Made by a program: the position numbers and the translations under genes. A stretch of DNA of 64,000 nucleotides from positions 806,001-870,000 of the forward strand of contig NZ_KZ319339.1 in the NCBI RefSeq assembly GCF_002744735.1. The letters run 5' to 3'. The notes under the pieces were generated by a model. It searched no databases. It worked only from the letters and a program-made list of their open reading frames with translations, and was not told the DNA's origin. The first letter of the stretch is position 1. Every line of letters starts with the position of its first letter. The DNA is from Marinobacter guineae. Its GTDB lineage: Bacteria; Pseudomonadota; Gammaproteobacteria; Pseudomonadales; Oleiphilaceae. Below, one piece after another: positions 9,310 through 18,545 of this stretch.

Positions 9310-10338
9310 ATGACTCACTATCTACCCGGGAGCACCATGACAGGGACCACGGCCTGCAGAATGCCCGATGTTCTGAAAACCACAGAAGGAAAGGAGCGCA
9401 GGGTTGGCGTTGAAATTGAAATGTCCGGTCTTGGCTACGACGAACTGGTAGCTCTTGTTGCAAAGCTGCTGGGAGGAACACCGGTCCTGCAGTCGCGGTA
9501 CGTGACCACGCTCAAGACAGAGCTGGGTGAATTCACGGTTGAACTGGATTCCGACCCCATCAAGGATCTTGATCTGGCCGATGAGCGGCTTCCCCGTTCG
9601 ATTCGGGAATTAGGCGGCCAGGCAATGGGTGTGATTGATGCCGCTGCGGAAAGGATCGTTCCGCTGGAAATCATCAGCCCACCGCTGCCATTTGCCAGCC
9701 TGGAAGCGGTCGAATCCCTGGTCGATAATCTTCGGGAGGCCGGCGCCCTTGGCAGCCGTGATGCCATCTACTTCGCCTTCGGCCTCCAGCTCAATCCCGA
9801 GCTGCCGGACCTCAAGCCGGCAACGCTGGTGCGCTACTTCCAGGCCTTCACCCTTCTGTATGACTGGCTCAAGGCAAGGCACCAGCTTGATGTCAGCCGA
9901 AAGTTCACGACGTATATCGAACCCTGGCACAATCGGTATACCGAACTGCTTATGGAAGACGACTATCAGCCGGATCTGCCGCAGCTGATGGAGGATTACC
10001 TGGAGTTCAATCCAACCCGGAACCGGGCCCTGGACCTTCTGCCCCTGTTTGCCCATCTCGATCATGAGCGGCTGGATCGCCACGTTAGGGACCCAAGGAT
10101 CAAAAGCCGGCCAACCCTGCATTACCGGCTTCCGGATTGCGATATCGACAACGCGGGCTGGCATTTTTCATCCGTCTGGAATGACTGGGTGGTGCTCGAA
10201 CGCTTAGCCAACAATCCAGACGATCTGTCGGAGATGCGCGCTCTGTTCCGTGAACGCCGAAAACTCAACCTGCACAATCTGACCCACAGCTGGCTGGAAA
10301 CCACTGAAAACTGGCTTGCCAGGAAGGGCTATGTCTGA
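9310..10338 (+). CDS. Putative amidoligase (PF12224 type)
   Basis: A 342-aa soluble protein of the amidoligase family, related to glutamine synthetase/glutamate-cysteine ligase folds and predicted to join a carboxylate to an amine using ATP. The N-terminal RRVGVEIEMSGL is the typical metal-binding strand; further conserved parts are FTVELDSDPI, PLEIISPPLPF and FTTYIEPWHNRYTELL. Its stop overlaps the start of the next gene, a class-I glutamine amidotransferase-like hydrolase, so the two are translationally coupled. An alternative ATG at 9337 has a GGGAG site 4 nt before it and may be the true start. Substrate unknown. Confidence 0.82.
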   Translation: MTHYLPGSTMTGTTACRMPDVLKTTEGKERRVGVEIEMSGLGYDELVALVAKLLGGTPVLQSRYVTTLKTELGEFTVELDSDPIKDLDLADERLPRSIRELGGQAMGVIDAAAERIVPLEIISPPLPFASLEAVESLVDNLREAGALGSRDAIYFAFGLQLNPELPDLKPATLVRYFQAFTLLYDWLKARHQLDVSRKFTTYIEPWHNRYTELLMEDDYQPDLPQLMEDYLEFNPTRNRALDLLPLFAHLDHERLDRHVRDPRIKSRPTLHYRLPDCDIDNAGWHFSSVWNDWVVLERLANNPDDLSEMRALFRERRKLNLHNLTHSWLETTENWLARKGYV

Positions 10339-11071
10339 GCAGTCTGAGAACCCTGGCCGGGAACCGGAAACTCCGGGACTGACCATCGGTATCAGCGGCC
10401 CCGCACGAAAGAGCCTGGCACACCGTCTGATCAGCCTCGGCCTGAGACTGCATGGGGCCAGGACCTACTACATCCGGCCAGGCTCCCGGGTGGATGTATC
10501 CCTGCTCGACGGCCTTGTGTTGTCCGGTGGCACCCACGTGCACCCGGAACGCTATGGCCAGGAACCGAAGGTTACCGCACGTTATGACCGCATGCGGGAT
10601 GCCACCGATCAGTCACTGCTGGAACAGGCAGAAAGAATTGGTATTCCGGTGCTGGGTATCTGCCGCGGCGCCCAGTTCATCAACGTTTTCCACAATGGTT
10701 CCCTGTGCCAGAACGTGACACCTCTGCGAGTGAATACAAGGCATCGTCCTCTGTTGTTACCGCTGCAGACGGTTCGTCTGGTTGAACCCAGCAGGCTACG
10801 GGAAGTGATGGAGTCCCCGGTGATTGGCGCCAACCGGATTCACAGCCAGACCATCAAGCGCCTGGGCCGGAACCTGCGCGTTACCGCGGTTGACAACGAT
10901 CTGTTTGTTCAGGCCATTGAAAACACCCGGGGCCAATGGCTGATGGGCATTCAGTGGCATCCGGAGTATTTGCTTTACCACAGCGGGCACAGACGCATCT
11001 TCGGCAATTTCGTGGACGCCGCCCGCCGATTCAAACTGGCACGCCTGGAACCCGATTCCGACGACGCCTGA
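10331..11071 (+). CDS. Class-I glutamine amidotransferase-like peptidase (gamma-glutamyl hydrolase type)
   Basis: A 246-aa protein of the PuuD/peptidase C26 group, which cleaves gamma-glutamyl amide bonds. The nucleophile elbow GICRGAQF supplies the catalytic Cys, and GIQWHPEYL the catalytic His-Glu. The start at 10331 is preferred: AGGAAGG lies 3 nt upstream and it overlaps the amidoligase by 8 nt; the ATG at 10316 has no site. Pairing with an amidoligase suggests making and breaking, or ammonia supply to, an amide-linked product. The actual metabolite is not evident. Confidence 0.88.
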   Translation: MSEQSENPGREPETPGLTIGISGPARKSLAHRLISLGLRLHGARTYYIRPGSRVDVSLLDGLVLSGGTHVHPERYGQEPKVTARYDRMRDATDQSLLEQAERIGIPVLGICRGAQFINVFHNGSLCQNVTPLRVNTRHRPLLLPLQTVRLVEPSRLREVMESPVIGANRIHSQTIKRLGRNLRVTAVDNDLFVQAIENTRGQWLMGIQWHPEYLLYHSGHRRIFGNFVDAARRFKLARLEPDSDDA

Positions 11072-11102
11072 TATCAATGCTGCATGCACAGGAGGAACTT
11101 CC

Positions 11103-11789
11103 ATGGCTGGACGGAACCAAAAGTCCCGTTTTCTTCTTTCCCTCGCCCTGATGGCACCGGCGCTGACCCTGGCGGGCGAAGTCACGCTCGCTGGCGAGGG
11201 CAGTGTTCGCTATGAGCCGGACAGCGCCAGGCTTCAGTTCACCGCCAGTGCGGAACATGCACTTCCGCAGAAGGCCACGGAAAAGGTGGCAACAATGGTG
11301 ACCCAATGGCGCGACGGAATCAGCCGCTATCGGGACCAACTCGAGGAATATTCCGATTCCAACGTCAACCTTTATACTCGCACCCTGCCCCCTGAAGAAC
11401 GGGGCGAAGAGCCGCAAAAGCAGGCCATGGCGTCCCAGACCATCAGTTTCAGCATCAAGGACCTGACTCTGCTTAACCCCTTGTTGCAACAGGCTCAGGC
11501 CCTGGGACTGGACTACAGTCTGGGCCCCCACCAGTTTTTCCACTCGGATGAACCCGGTATGGAGCAGGAAGCGCTAGCCAGGGCCATTTCCGATGCCAAA
11601 GCCCGCTGCAGTTTCGTGGCCAGCCAGCTTGACCACACCTGCGGGGATGTCGTGACCATCAACGTCAATGGCGGCCATCGCCCGGTACCGATGATGAGGG
11701 CGGAAGCCAAAGCCATGTCAGATACCGTGTCCAGCGTCGGTGAACGGGAAATCCGGGCTTCGGTCAGTGCCACTTTCGAACTGGACTGA
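11103..11789 (+). CDS. SIMPL domain (DUF541) periplasmic protein
   Basis: A 228-aa exported protein with a signal peptide ending at about residue 24 (LALMAPALTLAG) and a SIMPL/DUF541 domain: VTLAGEGSVRYEPDSARLQF at the N-terminus, QTISFSIKDL in the middle, ALARAISDAKARCSF and a closing IRASVSATFEL strand. Members are periplasmic proteins, some linked to oxidative stress or signalling; the biochemical role is unclear. An AGGAGG site lies 8 nt upstream of the start. It follows the amidotransferase by 31 nt and may be co-transcribed. It converges with tamB, with stops 2 nt apart. Confidence 0.88.
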   Translation: MAGRNQKSRFLLSLALMAPALTLAGEVTLAGEGSVRYEPDSARLQFTASAEHALPQKATEKVATMVTQWRDGISRYRDQLEEYSDSNVNLYTRTLPPEERGEEPQKQAMASQTISFSIKDLTLLNPLLQQAQALGLDYSLGPHQFFHSDEPGMEQEALARAISDAKARCSFVASQLDHTCGDVVTINVNGGHRPVPMMRAEAKAMSDTVSSVGEREIRASVSATFELD

Positions 11790-11791
11790 CG

Positions 11792-14700
11792 TCAGAAGTC
11801 ACGGGTGTAGAAGATATCCAGGGAAGCCGCCAGACCACTGGCGGCTTCCAGGTAGAAATACTTGCCAAGGTCATATCTCAGTGCGACGGTAGTAATCGGC
11901 TCGAAAATCCCCACGCCATAACGCACGCTCAGATCATCGGTCAGATAACCACTGGCCACCACCGAGGTCTGCTCGCCGGCGCCCTCGGCTTCAAGGGTCA
12001 GCTGGCGAATACCGAACTCCTCCCCGATTTGCCCCGTCACCTTGTTTGCCTGGGTCAGGCCCAGTGACAGTGCAGCCCGGCTCATCTGTCCCTCGTCGCC
12101 CCTGCTCTGGGGAGCGCGCCCCAGAATCAGGTAGGACAACGCATCAGTCTGCGGCATATCGGGATTGGAGAAGACCTCTGTGTTGGGCGACTCAACCGGG
12201 CCACTGAGGCGAATGCCGGCGACGACCGTACCCACTTCCCGCACCGCTTCAATGTCGAGATAAGGCTGTGTCAGATTGCCAACAAACAGCAGCCGGGCCC
12301 GCCTCAGTGTAAGCTCCTGACCGAAAGCTTCGTACTGACCATTGACCAACTGCAGGGTCCCGCGGGTGTCCATATTGTTGGTAATTCTAAGGGTGCCTTC
12401 CAGGTCACCCGTTACCCCTAATGCGGCAAACGATACCTTGTCTTCGCCCACCACAACGGTGACGTCCATATCCAGGGAACGGACAACCGGCTCTTCCTGC
12501 TCAACACCTACAATCACCTCATCTTCCGAGACAGAGACGGCCTGCGCCGGCAGCCCTTTTATCTCGATATCCCCCCGTGGTACGCCAACTTCACCGGAAA
12601 CCTTCAGGGCTCCTTCCCGGAACGCTATTTTCAGGTCCGGCGCTATCTCAAGCCGGGCATAGGGCTCAAGGTTAAATGGGACCCGGTTTCCGGTAATGGT
12701 GATTTCTCCCTTTGGCGCCTGCTGCCAGTCAAACTCACCATCGATAATGGTCTGGCTTCGGGAATTACTCTGGATCCGACCATTGAGTTGTGCGGAATAG
12801 CCCGTGAACTCAAGACTCGCAACAATTTCTTCCATGGGCACCGGCAGCCTGGGGTCTGTGACCTTTCCATTGGTCAGATACACTTCGCCATTTACAGCCG
12901 GTTTCATCAGCGGGCCAGAGAGGCGGCCTTCCCCATCTACCTGGCCGGCGATTTCCTCAAGCCCGGTGAACAGCCCGGCAAGCGCAAGATCCAGCCCTTC
13001 GAGCCGGAAGGTCCCATCAACCTTCCGCTCCGTAGAGGTCGGGTCCAGCCCCATATCCAGCTCAAATTGACCCACTTCCGGCCCGGAAAGCCGGACCGCC
13101 AGATCTGCCTGCTGCGGTTTGAGGTTTATCTCGGTTGTGAAGACATTGTAGGCAAGCGGTTCCCAGTCGCCGTCCACCAGCACCTCGAATTCACCATCGC
13201 CGGCGTCCAGGAAAACCCGCCCATCCGGACCAGCATCCGTTGAGGTGAATTGTATTTCGCCATTGATCCGGGCATCCCAGCGCAGGGTTTCGGGCAAGAG
13301 CGGCGCCAGTGCAACAGTCGGGAACCGATCAATGGTATAGGCAATCCGGGGAACCGGGAGCAGGGTCTGGTCTTCTGCACAGACCGTGCTCTGCTGCCAG
13401 CGCCAGCAATGATTGCCAAAGGTAAGTTCGCCGCTGTCGATATAGGCCAGAGCTGCCGGAGATTCCAGTTGCCAGCGCTGGGACTGACCGGGCAAGGCGA
13501 TAACACCGCGGGACAGCGCTCCCTGCCAGGTTTGCCAGTCTGGCCCGGCGCCACCTTCAAATTCCAGTTCCAGGTTCGCCTCCAGGTGGCTGGCATTGAT
13601 AGCGACACTGTGCTGACCTTGAGTGCCAATCGCTTCAACATTGATCGATTCGAGTTCCTGCCCAAACGCCTTGATGTTGCCAGCCTCAAGCCGGCTTGCC
13701 AGGCTCAGGCCCGACTCCAGGCTCGCATCGAGGGACAGATTCCCGGCAACCAGTTCGTCCTGCCAGCTCAGGTCCCGGCCTGTTGCCGAAAGCTCCCCGG
13801 TCGGGTCCTCCGGCGTGCCGCCTGCGGTCAGGGTTGCTTTCAGGGTGCCGGCAAGGCCGGGAAATATCGCATCGGGCTCGTTTACCGCCAGTGCCAGATC
13901 GGCGCGCACACGATCGCCCCAGGTGCCGCTTCCTTCGAGGCTGTTCTCACCCACTGCCAGTTCAAGCCCGGAAAGCTCCCAACTGCCTGATGAGGTTTCG
14001 AGATTGCCCACAAGAGATGCAGGATTGGAGCGCCAGGCCCCCTCGAGATTCCAGCCCGCGGTCATTTCCGGAATCGCGCCTTGCCTGAGCTGCCCTTCGG
14101 TTGTTACCTCGCCACTGAGGCTGGCTTCCAGGAGGGGCACCCAGAAGCCGGGATTGAAGTCCTGAAGCTGCAACACAGCCTGCCAGGACAGGGAGCCGGA
14201 ATAATTCACTGATCCGTTACCCGCGAGCGAACCGGCACCCGTTACAACCCTCAGATCCGTCACCTCAATTTTTTCCAGGTCGCCGTTGACCCTGGCAGAC
14301 ACTTCGGCCTTGCCCTGGGGGCTATCGACATCAGCGGTCAGCTCGGCCTGGTAGTTTCCCTCCTGCCAGGCAACGGTGCCATCCAGCGATTGAAGCGATA
14401 CCGGCGGAGGCTCGAGGCCCGGAACCAGCGTATACCAGGGGAAGCCCCGCAGCCGGACGTCCGCACTGGCGTTCAGCCCGCCAGTCCAGTTCACTTTTCC
14501 GGTTGCGACCACAGTATCCTGACCAGCCCCGGACTCTTTGACAGTGGCCAGTTCAATACGGACGTTTTCCGCAGCCTGAGTGGTGACCAGGCCTTCGAGC
14601 AAGAGCTTTACCGGTCCGGCAGTGCCGGGCAACCGGGCCTGCCCACGGGTACGGAATCCCTTCTGCAAGCTGCCTTGCGCCTCTACAGACCAGTCCTGGA

Positions 14701-15553
14701 GGATCAGGGTTTCCGGCAGCGCCCGGGCCGCCAGGAAGTTGTCGGAGGTCAACTTGAAACGGGCCGGAAGCGCCGGATCCAGCGGCTCGACTTCTCCGGT
14801 CAATCTGGCATCGAGATAACCGCCGCTCTGAGCGTTAACCATCAGGTTCCGGACGCTGCCGGAGAGCGTGGCGTCCACGGTCCACTCATCACCGAATGGG
14901 GCTGGCAGGCTGGCCGTGAGCTCCAGGTCGACTGGCCAGTCCCGGCGAGTCTCAATCCGGCCGGAGGCACTGACGGTATAGTCCCCCAGCTGATACCAGA
15001 GGCGATCAATGTTCCAGGCCGCTCCGGATCCGCCTGCATCGAGCTCAAACCGGTCCCAGATTTTGTTGCCATTGAAGGTGAAGGTCCCCATCCGGACACC
15101 ACTGACCCTCAGGGCGAGGGGCAGGTCAACGCCGGGCAGAGTTATCCCGCCACTGTCCCCGGATTTTTCAGCTGGAGGCAGCTGGGTAACCTCAAGCTTT
15201 TGTGCCTGAAGCATCTCCACACACAGTTGCTTACGGAACAGGCAAGAGGGCGACCAGTCCACCAATGGCGCCTGGATGACCACTTCAACGCCATAACCCC
15301 GCCATTCGAGATGATCGGCCTGCCACTGGCCAAACAGGGAGCCACGATCATTTTCCACCAGTAAGCCGGGCACCTGGTCAATCACCCAGGCGGTGCCGGT
15401 TTCGGAACGCAAGGCAAGCAGAACCGCCGCCAGCACTAAAAGCGGCAGGAGCACCAGAAGCCCCAGACACAAAAGCAGCCAGAACCGGAGGCGATGCCGT
15501 CCTCTCGGTCGCTCCGGATTCCTGTCTGGTGATTGCTCGGGTGTCTGTGTCAC
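11792..15553 (-). CDS. tamB: TamB, inner-membrane component of the translocation and assembly module
   Basis: Large AsmA-like beta-helical protein bridging the envelope; with TamA it assists outer-membrane protein insertion and, by current understanding, phospholipid transport. From the GTG start it has 1253 aa: a single N-terminal membrane helix (about 25-50, FWLLLCLGLLVLLPLLVLAA), a long repetitive beta-rich body, and the conserved C-terminal DUF490 region ending in ...LDIFYTRDF with terminal Phe. The GTG at 15553 overlaps the tamA stop by 4 nt (GTGA). An in-frame ATG at 15655 lies inside tamA and would add 34 residues with no homology pattern. Confidence 0.95.
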   Translation of the reverse strand: MTQTPEQSPDRNPERPRGRHRLRFWLLLCLGLLVLLPLLVLAAVLLALRSETGTAWVIDQVPGLLVENDRGSLFGQWQADHLEWRGYGVEVVIQAPLVDWSPSCLFRKQLCVEMLQAQKLEVTQLPPAEKSGDSGGITLPGVDLPLALRVSGVRMGTFTFNGNKIWDRFELDAGGSGAAWNIDRLWYQLGDYTVSASGRIETRRDWPVDLELTASLPAPFGDEWTVDATLSGSVRNLMVNAQSGGYLDARLTGEVEPLDPALPARFKLTSDNFLAARALPETLILQDWSVEAQGSLQKGFRTRGQARLPGTAGPVKLLLEGLVTTQAAENVRIELATVKESGAGQDTVVATGKVNWTGGLNASADVRLRGFPWYTLVPGLEPPPVSLQSLDGTVAWQEGNYQAELTADVDSPQGKAEVSARVNGDLEKIEVTDLRVVTGAGSLAGNGSVNYSGSLSWQAVLQLQDFNPGFWVPLLEASLSGEVTTEGQLRQGAIPEMTAGWNLEGAWRSNPASLVGNLETSSGSWELSGLELAVGENSLEGSGTWGDRVRADLALAVNEPDAIFPGLAGTLKATLTAGGTPEDPTGELSATGRDLSWQDELVAGNLSLDASLESGLSLASRLEAGNIKAFGQELESINVEAIGTQGQHSVAINASHLEANLELEFEGGAGPDWQTWQGALSRGVIALPGQSQRWQLESPAALAYIDSGELTFGNHCWRWQQSTVCAEDQTLLPVPRIAYTIDRFPTVALAPLLPETLRWDARINGEIQFTSTDAGPDGRVFLDAGDGEFEVLVDGDWEPLAYNVFTTEINLKPQQADLAVRLSGPEVGQFELDMGLDPTSTERKVDGTFRLEGLDLALAGLFTGLEEIAGQVDGEGRLSGPLMKPAVNGEVYLTNGKVTDPRLPVPMEEIVASLEFTGYSAQLNGRIQSNSRSQTIIDGEFDWQQAPKGEITITGNRVPFNLEPYARLEIAPDLKIAFREGALKVSGEVGVPRGDIEIKGLPAQAVSVSEDEVIVGVEQEEPVVRSLDMDVTVVVGEDKVSFAALGVTGDLEGTLRITNNMDTRGTLQLVNGQYEAFGQELTLRRARLLFVGNLTQPYLDIEAVREVGTVVAGIRLSGPVESPNTEVFSNPDMPQTDALSYLILGRAPQSRGDEGQMSRAALSLGLTQANKVTGQIGEEFGIRQLTLEAEGAGEQTSVVASGYLTDDLSVRYGVGIFEPITTVALRYDLGKYFYLEAASGLAASLDIFYTRDF

Positions 15554-17304
15554 AGCTCGGGCCCCATGGAAAAGTGAATCCGCCAGCCGCCGCCGAACTG
15601 CGGATCCAGCCCCTTGGCAATATCCAGACGCAGCGGCCCGACCGGACTGATCCACCGAATACCCACACCGGCACCTGTGGCCAGCGGATCGTTCAGTTGG
15701 TTGATGGCGTTACCGTGATCCACGAACAGCGCCGCCCGCCACTGGTCTGCAAACTGGTACTGGTATTCAGCACTGCCGACCATCAGATAGCGGCCGCCCA
15801 CCGGGACCCCGTTATCGTTTTCCGGCGACAGGGTTTCATAACCATAGCCCCGGACACTCTGGTCACCACCGGCAAAAAAGCGCAGTGAGGGGGGAACATC
15901 CTCAAACCGGTTGGTGGCAACGGCGCCCACCTGAAAGCGGGCCAGAAAACGGTGATTTTCCGCAAGGGTAAACAATCCCTTGGCCAGCGCATTCACATGG
16001 AGAATGTCCACGCTGGAGAGGACCGAGCGATGCGAGCCGGTCGCGTCAAACTGAAGACGGTAACCGCGGGAGGGATCCAGTTGCGAATCGGTATGGATTT
16101 TGGAGTAGCCAATGCCGGGCAGGAGCAGTGAACTGGTGCCTTTTTCATCGTCGCCGATGTTGTAGCGCTCCCCTTCCCAACGAAGCGACAATACCTGCAG
16201 CCAACCATCGTCAAGCTGATGCTGCCATTGTTGCCCGAAGGTCAGCAGTTCCGATTCGACATTTTCGATATCTTCTCTCTGATAGCCGCTGGTGAGCCGG
16301 ATCAGGTCAGTCATGGGCGGATCCAGCGGCAGCTCATACCAGGCACTCACGCTTTGCCTGGGAGCGGACAGTTCCGTTTCCGCTCCGCGTTTGTGGCCCA
16401 TGGGGTTGATCCAGTGCTCGCGCCAGGTGCCCGTCAACCGCGGCCCCACATCGGTCGAGAAACCGACACCCGCAGCCACCGACCGAGCCTCTCGCCTGGT
16501 AAGGGCGACGCTGACCGGGATCACTCCGTTTTCTGCGTTACCCGGGGAGGCATCGATATCCACCCCCCTGAAATAGCCGCTGCCCTGTAGATCATTGTTC
16601 AGCTTTGCAATCTCATCGGCATGATACGGTGTGCCTGGCGTGAAGCTAACGAACCGTTCCAGCAGATCGATTTCAAACCAGTGCCCCTCCGCAAAGGTAA
16701 CGTCTCCCAGCCGGTATCGCTGCCCGCTGTCGTAAATCAGAGTGACCGTAGCGGTCCGGGCAGCGGGATCCACCTTCAGGGTGTGAGTCACAAACGAGCC
16801 ATCAAAATACCCCCGACGGCGCGCACGGGTCTGGATGGTTTCGCGGAGCCTGGCATATTCGCCATGATTGAGAATATCGCCTTCCGCAGGTTGCGCCGGG
16901 AGATTGGCCGTGAACCGCTCATCCGAGGAAGCCTCTCCCCTGATTTCAACGGTGCGGTCAATGACCCTGACCGGCTCTCCGGGTTTAATGGTTAATATCA
17001 GTGTTGCGGTTGTTTCCGAATCTCCTTCCTGAATCCGCCAGTCGATCAACGGGCTGTAATACCCAAGTGCCCGCAACGCTTCCCGCGCCTGGCTGACCGC
17101 GGTAGGCGCATAGCGGCGAAGGTTACCCTCACTACGGCCCTCCACCTCACCAATAAATGCCTCGGCGTTCGCCCTGAGATCCGGGTAATCGCCTTCCAAC
17201 CGTACTTCAACCTGTTGCGCGAAAACCCATTCGGGAGCGCAGCAAAGCAGAGCCACAAAAAGCCGGATCCGGCACGATTTCACAGCTTGGTAAATTGATA
17301 GCAT
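15550..17304 (-). CDS. tamA: TamA, BamA-family outer-membrane protein
   Basis: Omp85-superfamily partner of TamB. It has 584 aa. A signal peptide ends near residue 29 (AFVALLCC-type core, cleavage after VFA). Three POTRA domains follow (about 30-265; QVEVRLEGDYPDL opens the first), then a C-terminal 16-strand barrel domain (about 270-584) with the family motifs RFFAGGDQSVRGYGYETL and GVGIRWISPVGPLRLDIA. It lies upstream of tamB with a 4-nt overlap, the standard tamAB operon. The 186-nt gap to the divergent gene at 17491 holds the promoters; I see no other feature there. Confidence 0.95.
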   Translation of the reverse strand: MLSIYQAVKSCRIRLFVALLCCAPEWVFAQQVEVRLEGDYPDLRANAEAFIGEVEGRSEGNLRRYAPTAVSQAREALRALGYYSPLIDWRIQEGDSETTATLILTIKPGEPVRVIDRTVEIRGEASSDERFTANLPAQPAEGDILNHGEYARLRETIQTRARRRGYFDGSFVTHTLKVDPAARTATVTLIYDSGQRYRLGDVTFAEGHWFEIDLLERFVSFTPGTPYHADEIAKLNNDLQGSGYFRGVDIDASPGNAENGVIPVSVALTRREARSVAAGVGFSTDVGPRLTGTWREHWINPMGHKRGAETELSAPRQSVSAWYELPLDPPMTDLIRLTSGYQREDIENVESELLTFGQQWQHQLDDGWLQVLSLRWEGERYNIGDDEKGTSSLLLPGIGYSKIHTDSQLDPSRGYRLQFDATGSHRSVLSSVDILHVNALAKGLFTLAENHRFLARFQVGAVATNRFEDVPPSLRFFAGGDQSVRGYGYETLSPENDNGVPVGGRYLMVGSAEYQYQFADQWRAALFVDHGNAINQLNDPLATGAGVGIRWISPVGPLRLDIAKGLDPQFGGGWRIHFSMGPEL

Positions 17305-17490
17305 CCGGCTATTTCAGTGTTGGTGGTAACAAGGAGGACTTCCATTCAAGCGTGGGAGTTTAATGGCAGACGGTCAAGTTAATCCATGGTTGGCCGCACG
17401 GCCTTTGGGCAGCGGCTTCAGGGCGAGTCGTTTGTACCTCTGAAATAAGCTAACCTGTCAGAGACTTAGCAACAACCCGGACTCTGGCGA

Positions 17491-18498
17491 ATGCTGAAGA
17501 TTAACCGAGAAAACCTCAAATCCAGCCACCAGCTCATCTGGTTCATCATCGATTTCCTGATGCTGGGCCTGTTGATTATCAACCTGGCGCTCATCATCTG
17601 GGACTCGATCTACAACTTTGTCGCCGTCCAGAATCTGCTGAAAGAGCAGGTGCCGACCATACAGTCCCTCTACCACCCGATCCACGAACGATTCATATTT
17701 TACGATCTGATCTTCGTCGCCATATTCCTGACCGAGTTTTTTGTACGCTGGGGTTACGCCATCAAGGCCAGGGTCTATGACCGCTGGTACTTCTACCCGT
17801 TTATCCACTGGTACGACCTGGTGGGCTGTATTCCTGTTGGCAGCCTGCGCTTCCTCCGTGTTCTGAGGATAATCTCCATCATCTACCGCCTGCACCAGTA
17901 CAAAATTATTGATGTTACGAACACCAAGATCTACCGGTTCGTTAACTTCTATTACGAAGCGTTTATGGAAGAACTGTCGGACCGGATCGTACTCAAGGTA
18001 CTCAGTGGTGTGCAGCAAGAGGTGCAACGGGGCTCCCCGCTATTCGAGAAGATCCAGCAGGATATTCTCTACCCCCGACGAGACATGCTGTCTGACTGGA
18101 TTTCCAAACGAGTGGCCGAGGCCGCTCAGGAGGGCTATGTACCCAACCGCGGCGCCCTCAGAAGCTATCTGGAGGACAGAGTCGATAATGCACTAAAACA
18201 GAATCTGGAGCTGTCACGGCTGAAATATCTTCCGGTGGTAGGGCCCACCATACAGGAAACCCTGGAAGAGGCCGTGGGAGACATCGTTGCCCATGTCATC
18301 CACCAGATCCTTGAAGACCTGGCCTCGGCTTCCAATCACGCCTTCATTGAAGACATCGTGAACGTGTTCCTGCCGACACCCGGTGAGGAGCAGGCTGATG
18401 AAGCCCAGAACGAGGCACTGATCAATCTGATCATTGAAATAATTGATGCCGTCAAGGGCCAGGTGAAGGTAAAACACTGGCGCACCGAAATGCCCTGA
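17491..18498 (+). CDS. Membrane protein with ion-channel voltage-sensor-like N-terminal region
   Basis: A 335-aa protein. The N-terminal 150 residues have several membrane segments (about 17-38 IDFLMLGLLIINLALIIWD; 66-82 FYDLIFVAIFLTEFF) and a helix RFLRVLRIISIIYRL with Arg every third or fourth position, as in S4 voltage sensors. The C-terminal half (about 160-335) is soluble, helical and acidic, with no pore-loop signature that I can see. It resembles proteins annotated as ion transporters, but without a visible selectivity filter conduction is doubtful. The start has only a weak ribosome-binding site. Next gene is an amidase 47 nt on. Confidence 0.65.
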   Translation: MLKINRENLKSSHQLIWFIIDFLMLGLLIINLALIIWDSIYNFVAVQNLLKEQVPTIQSLYHPIHERFIFYDLIFVAIFLTEFFVRWGYAIKARVYDRWYFYPFIHWYDLVGCIPVGSLRFLRVLRIISIIYRLHQYKIIDVTNTKIYRFVNFYYEAFMEELSDRIVLKVLSGVQQEVQRGSPLFEKIQQDILYPRRDMLSDWISKRVAEAAQEGYVPNRGALRSYLEDRVDNALKQNLELSRLKYLPVVGPTIQETLEEAVGDIVAHVIHQILEDLASASNHAFIEDIVNVFLPTPGEEQADEAQNEALINLIIEIIDAVKGQVKVKHWRTEMP

Positions 18499-18545
18499 GC
18501 AATCGGCAGCCATCCATTACCACCCTAATAATAAAGAGACCATCC

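Noticed and set aside
17458..18027. A 189-codon frame antisense to the voltage-sensor-like gene
   Set aside because: The plus-strand frame has coherent membrane helices and continues to 18498, while the antisense peptide is low-complexity acidic with no family features.
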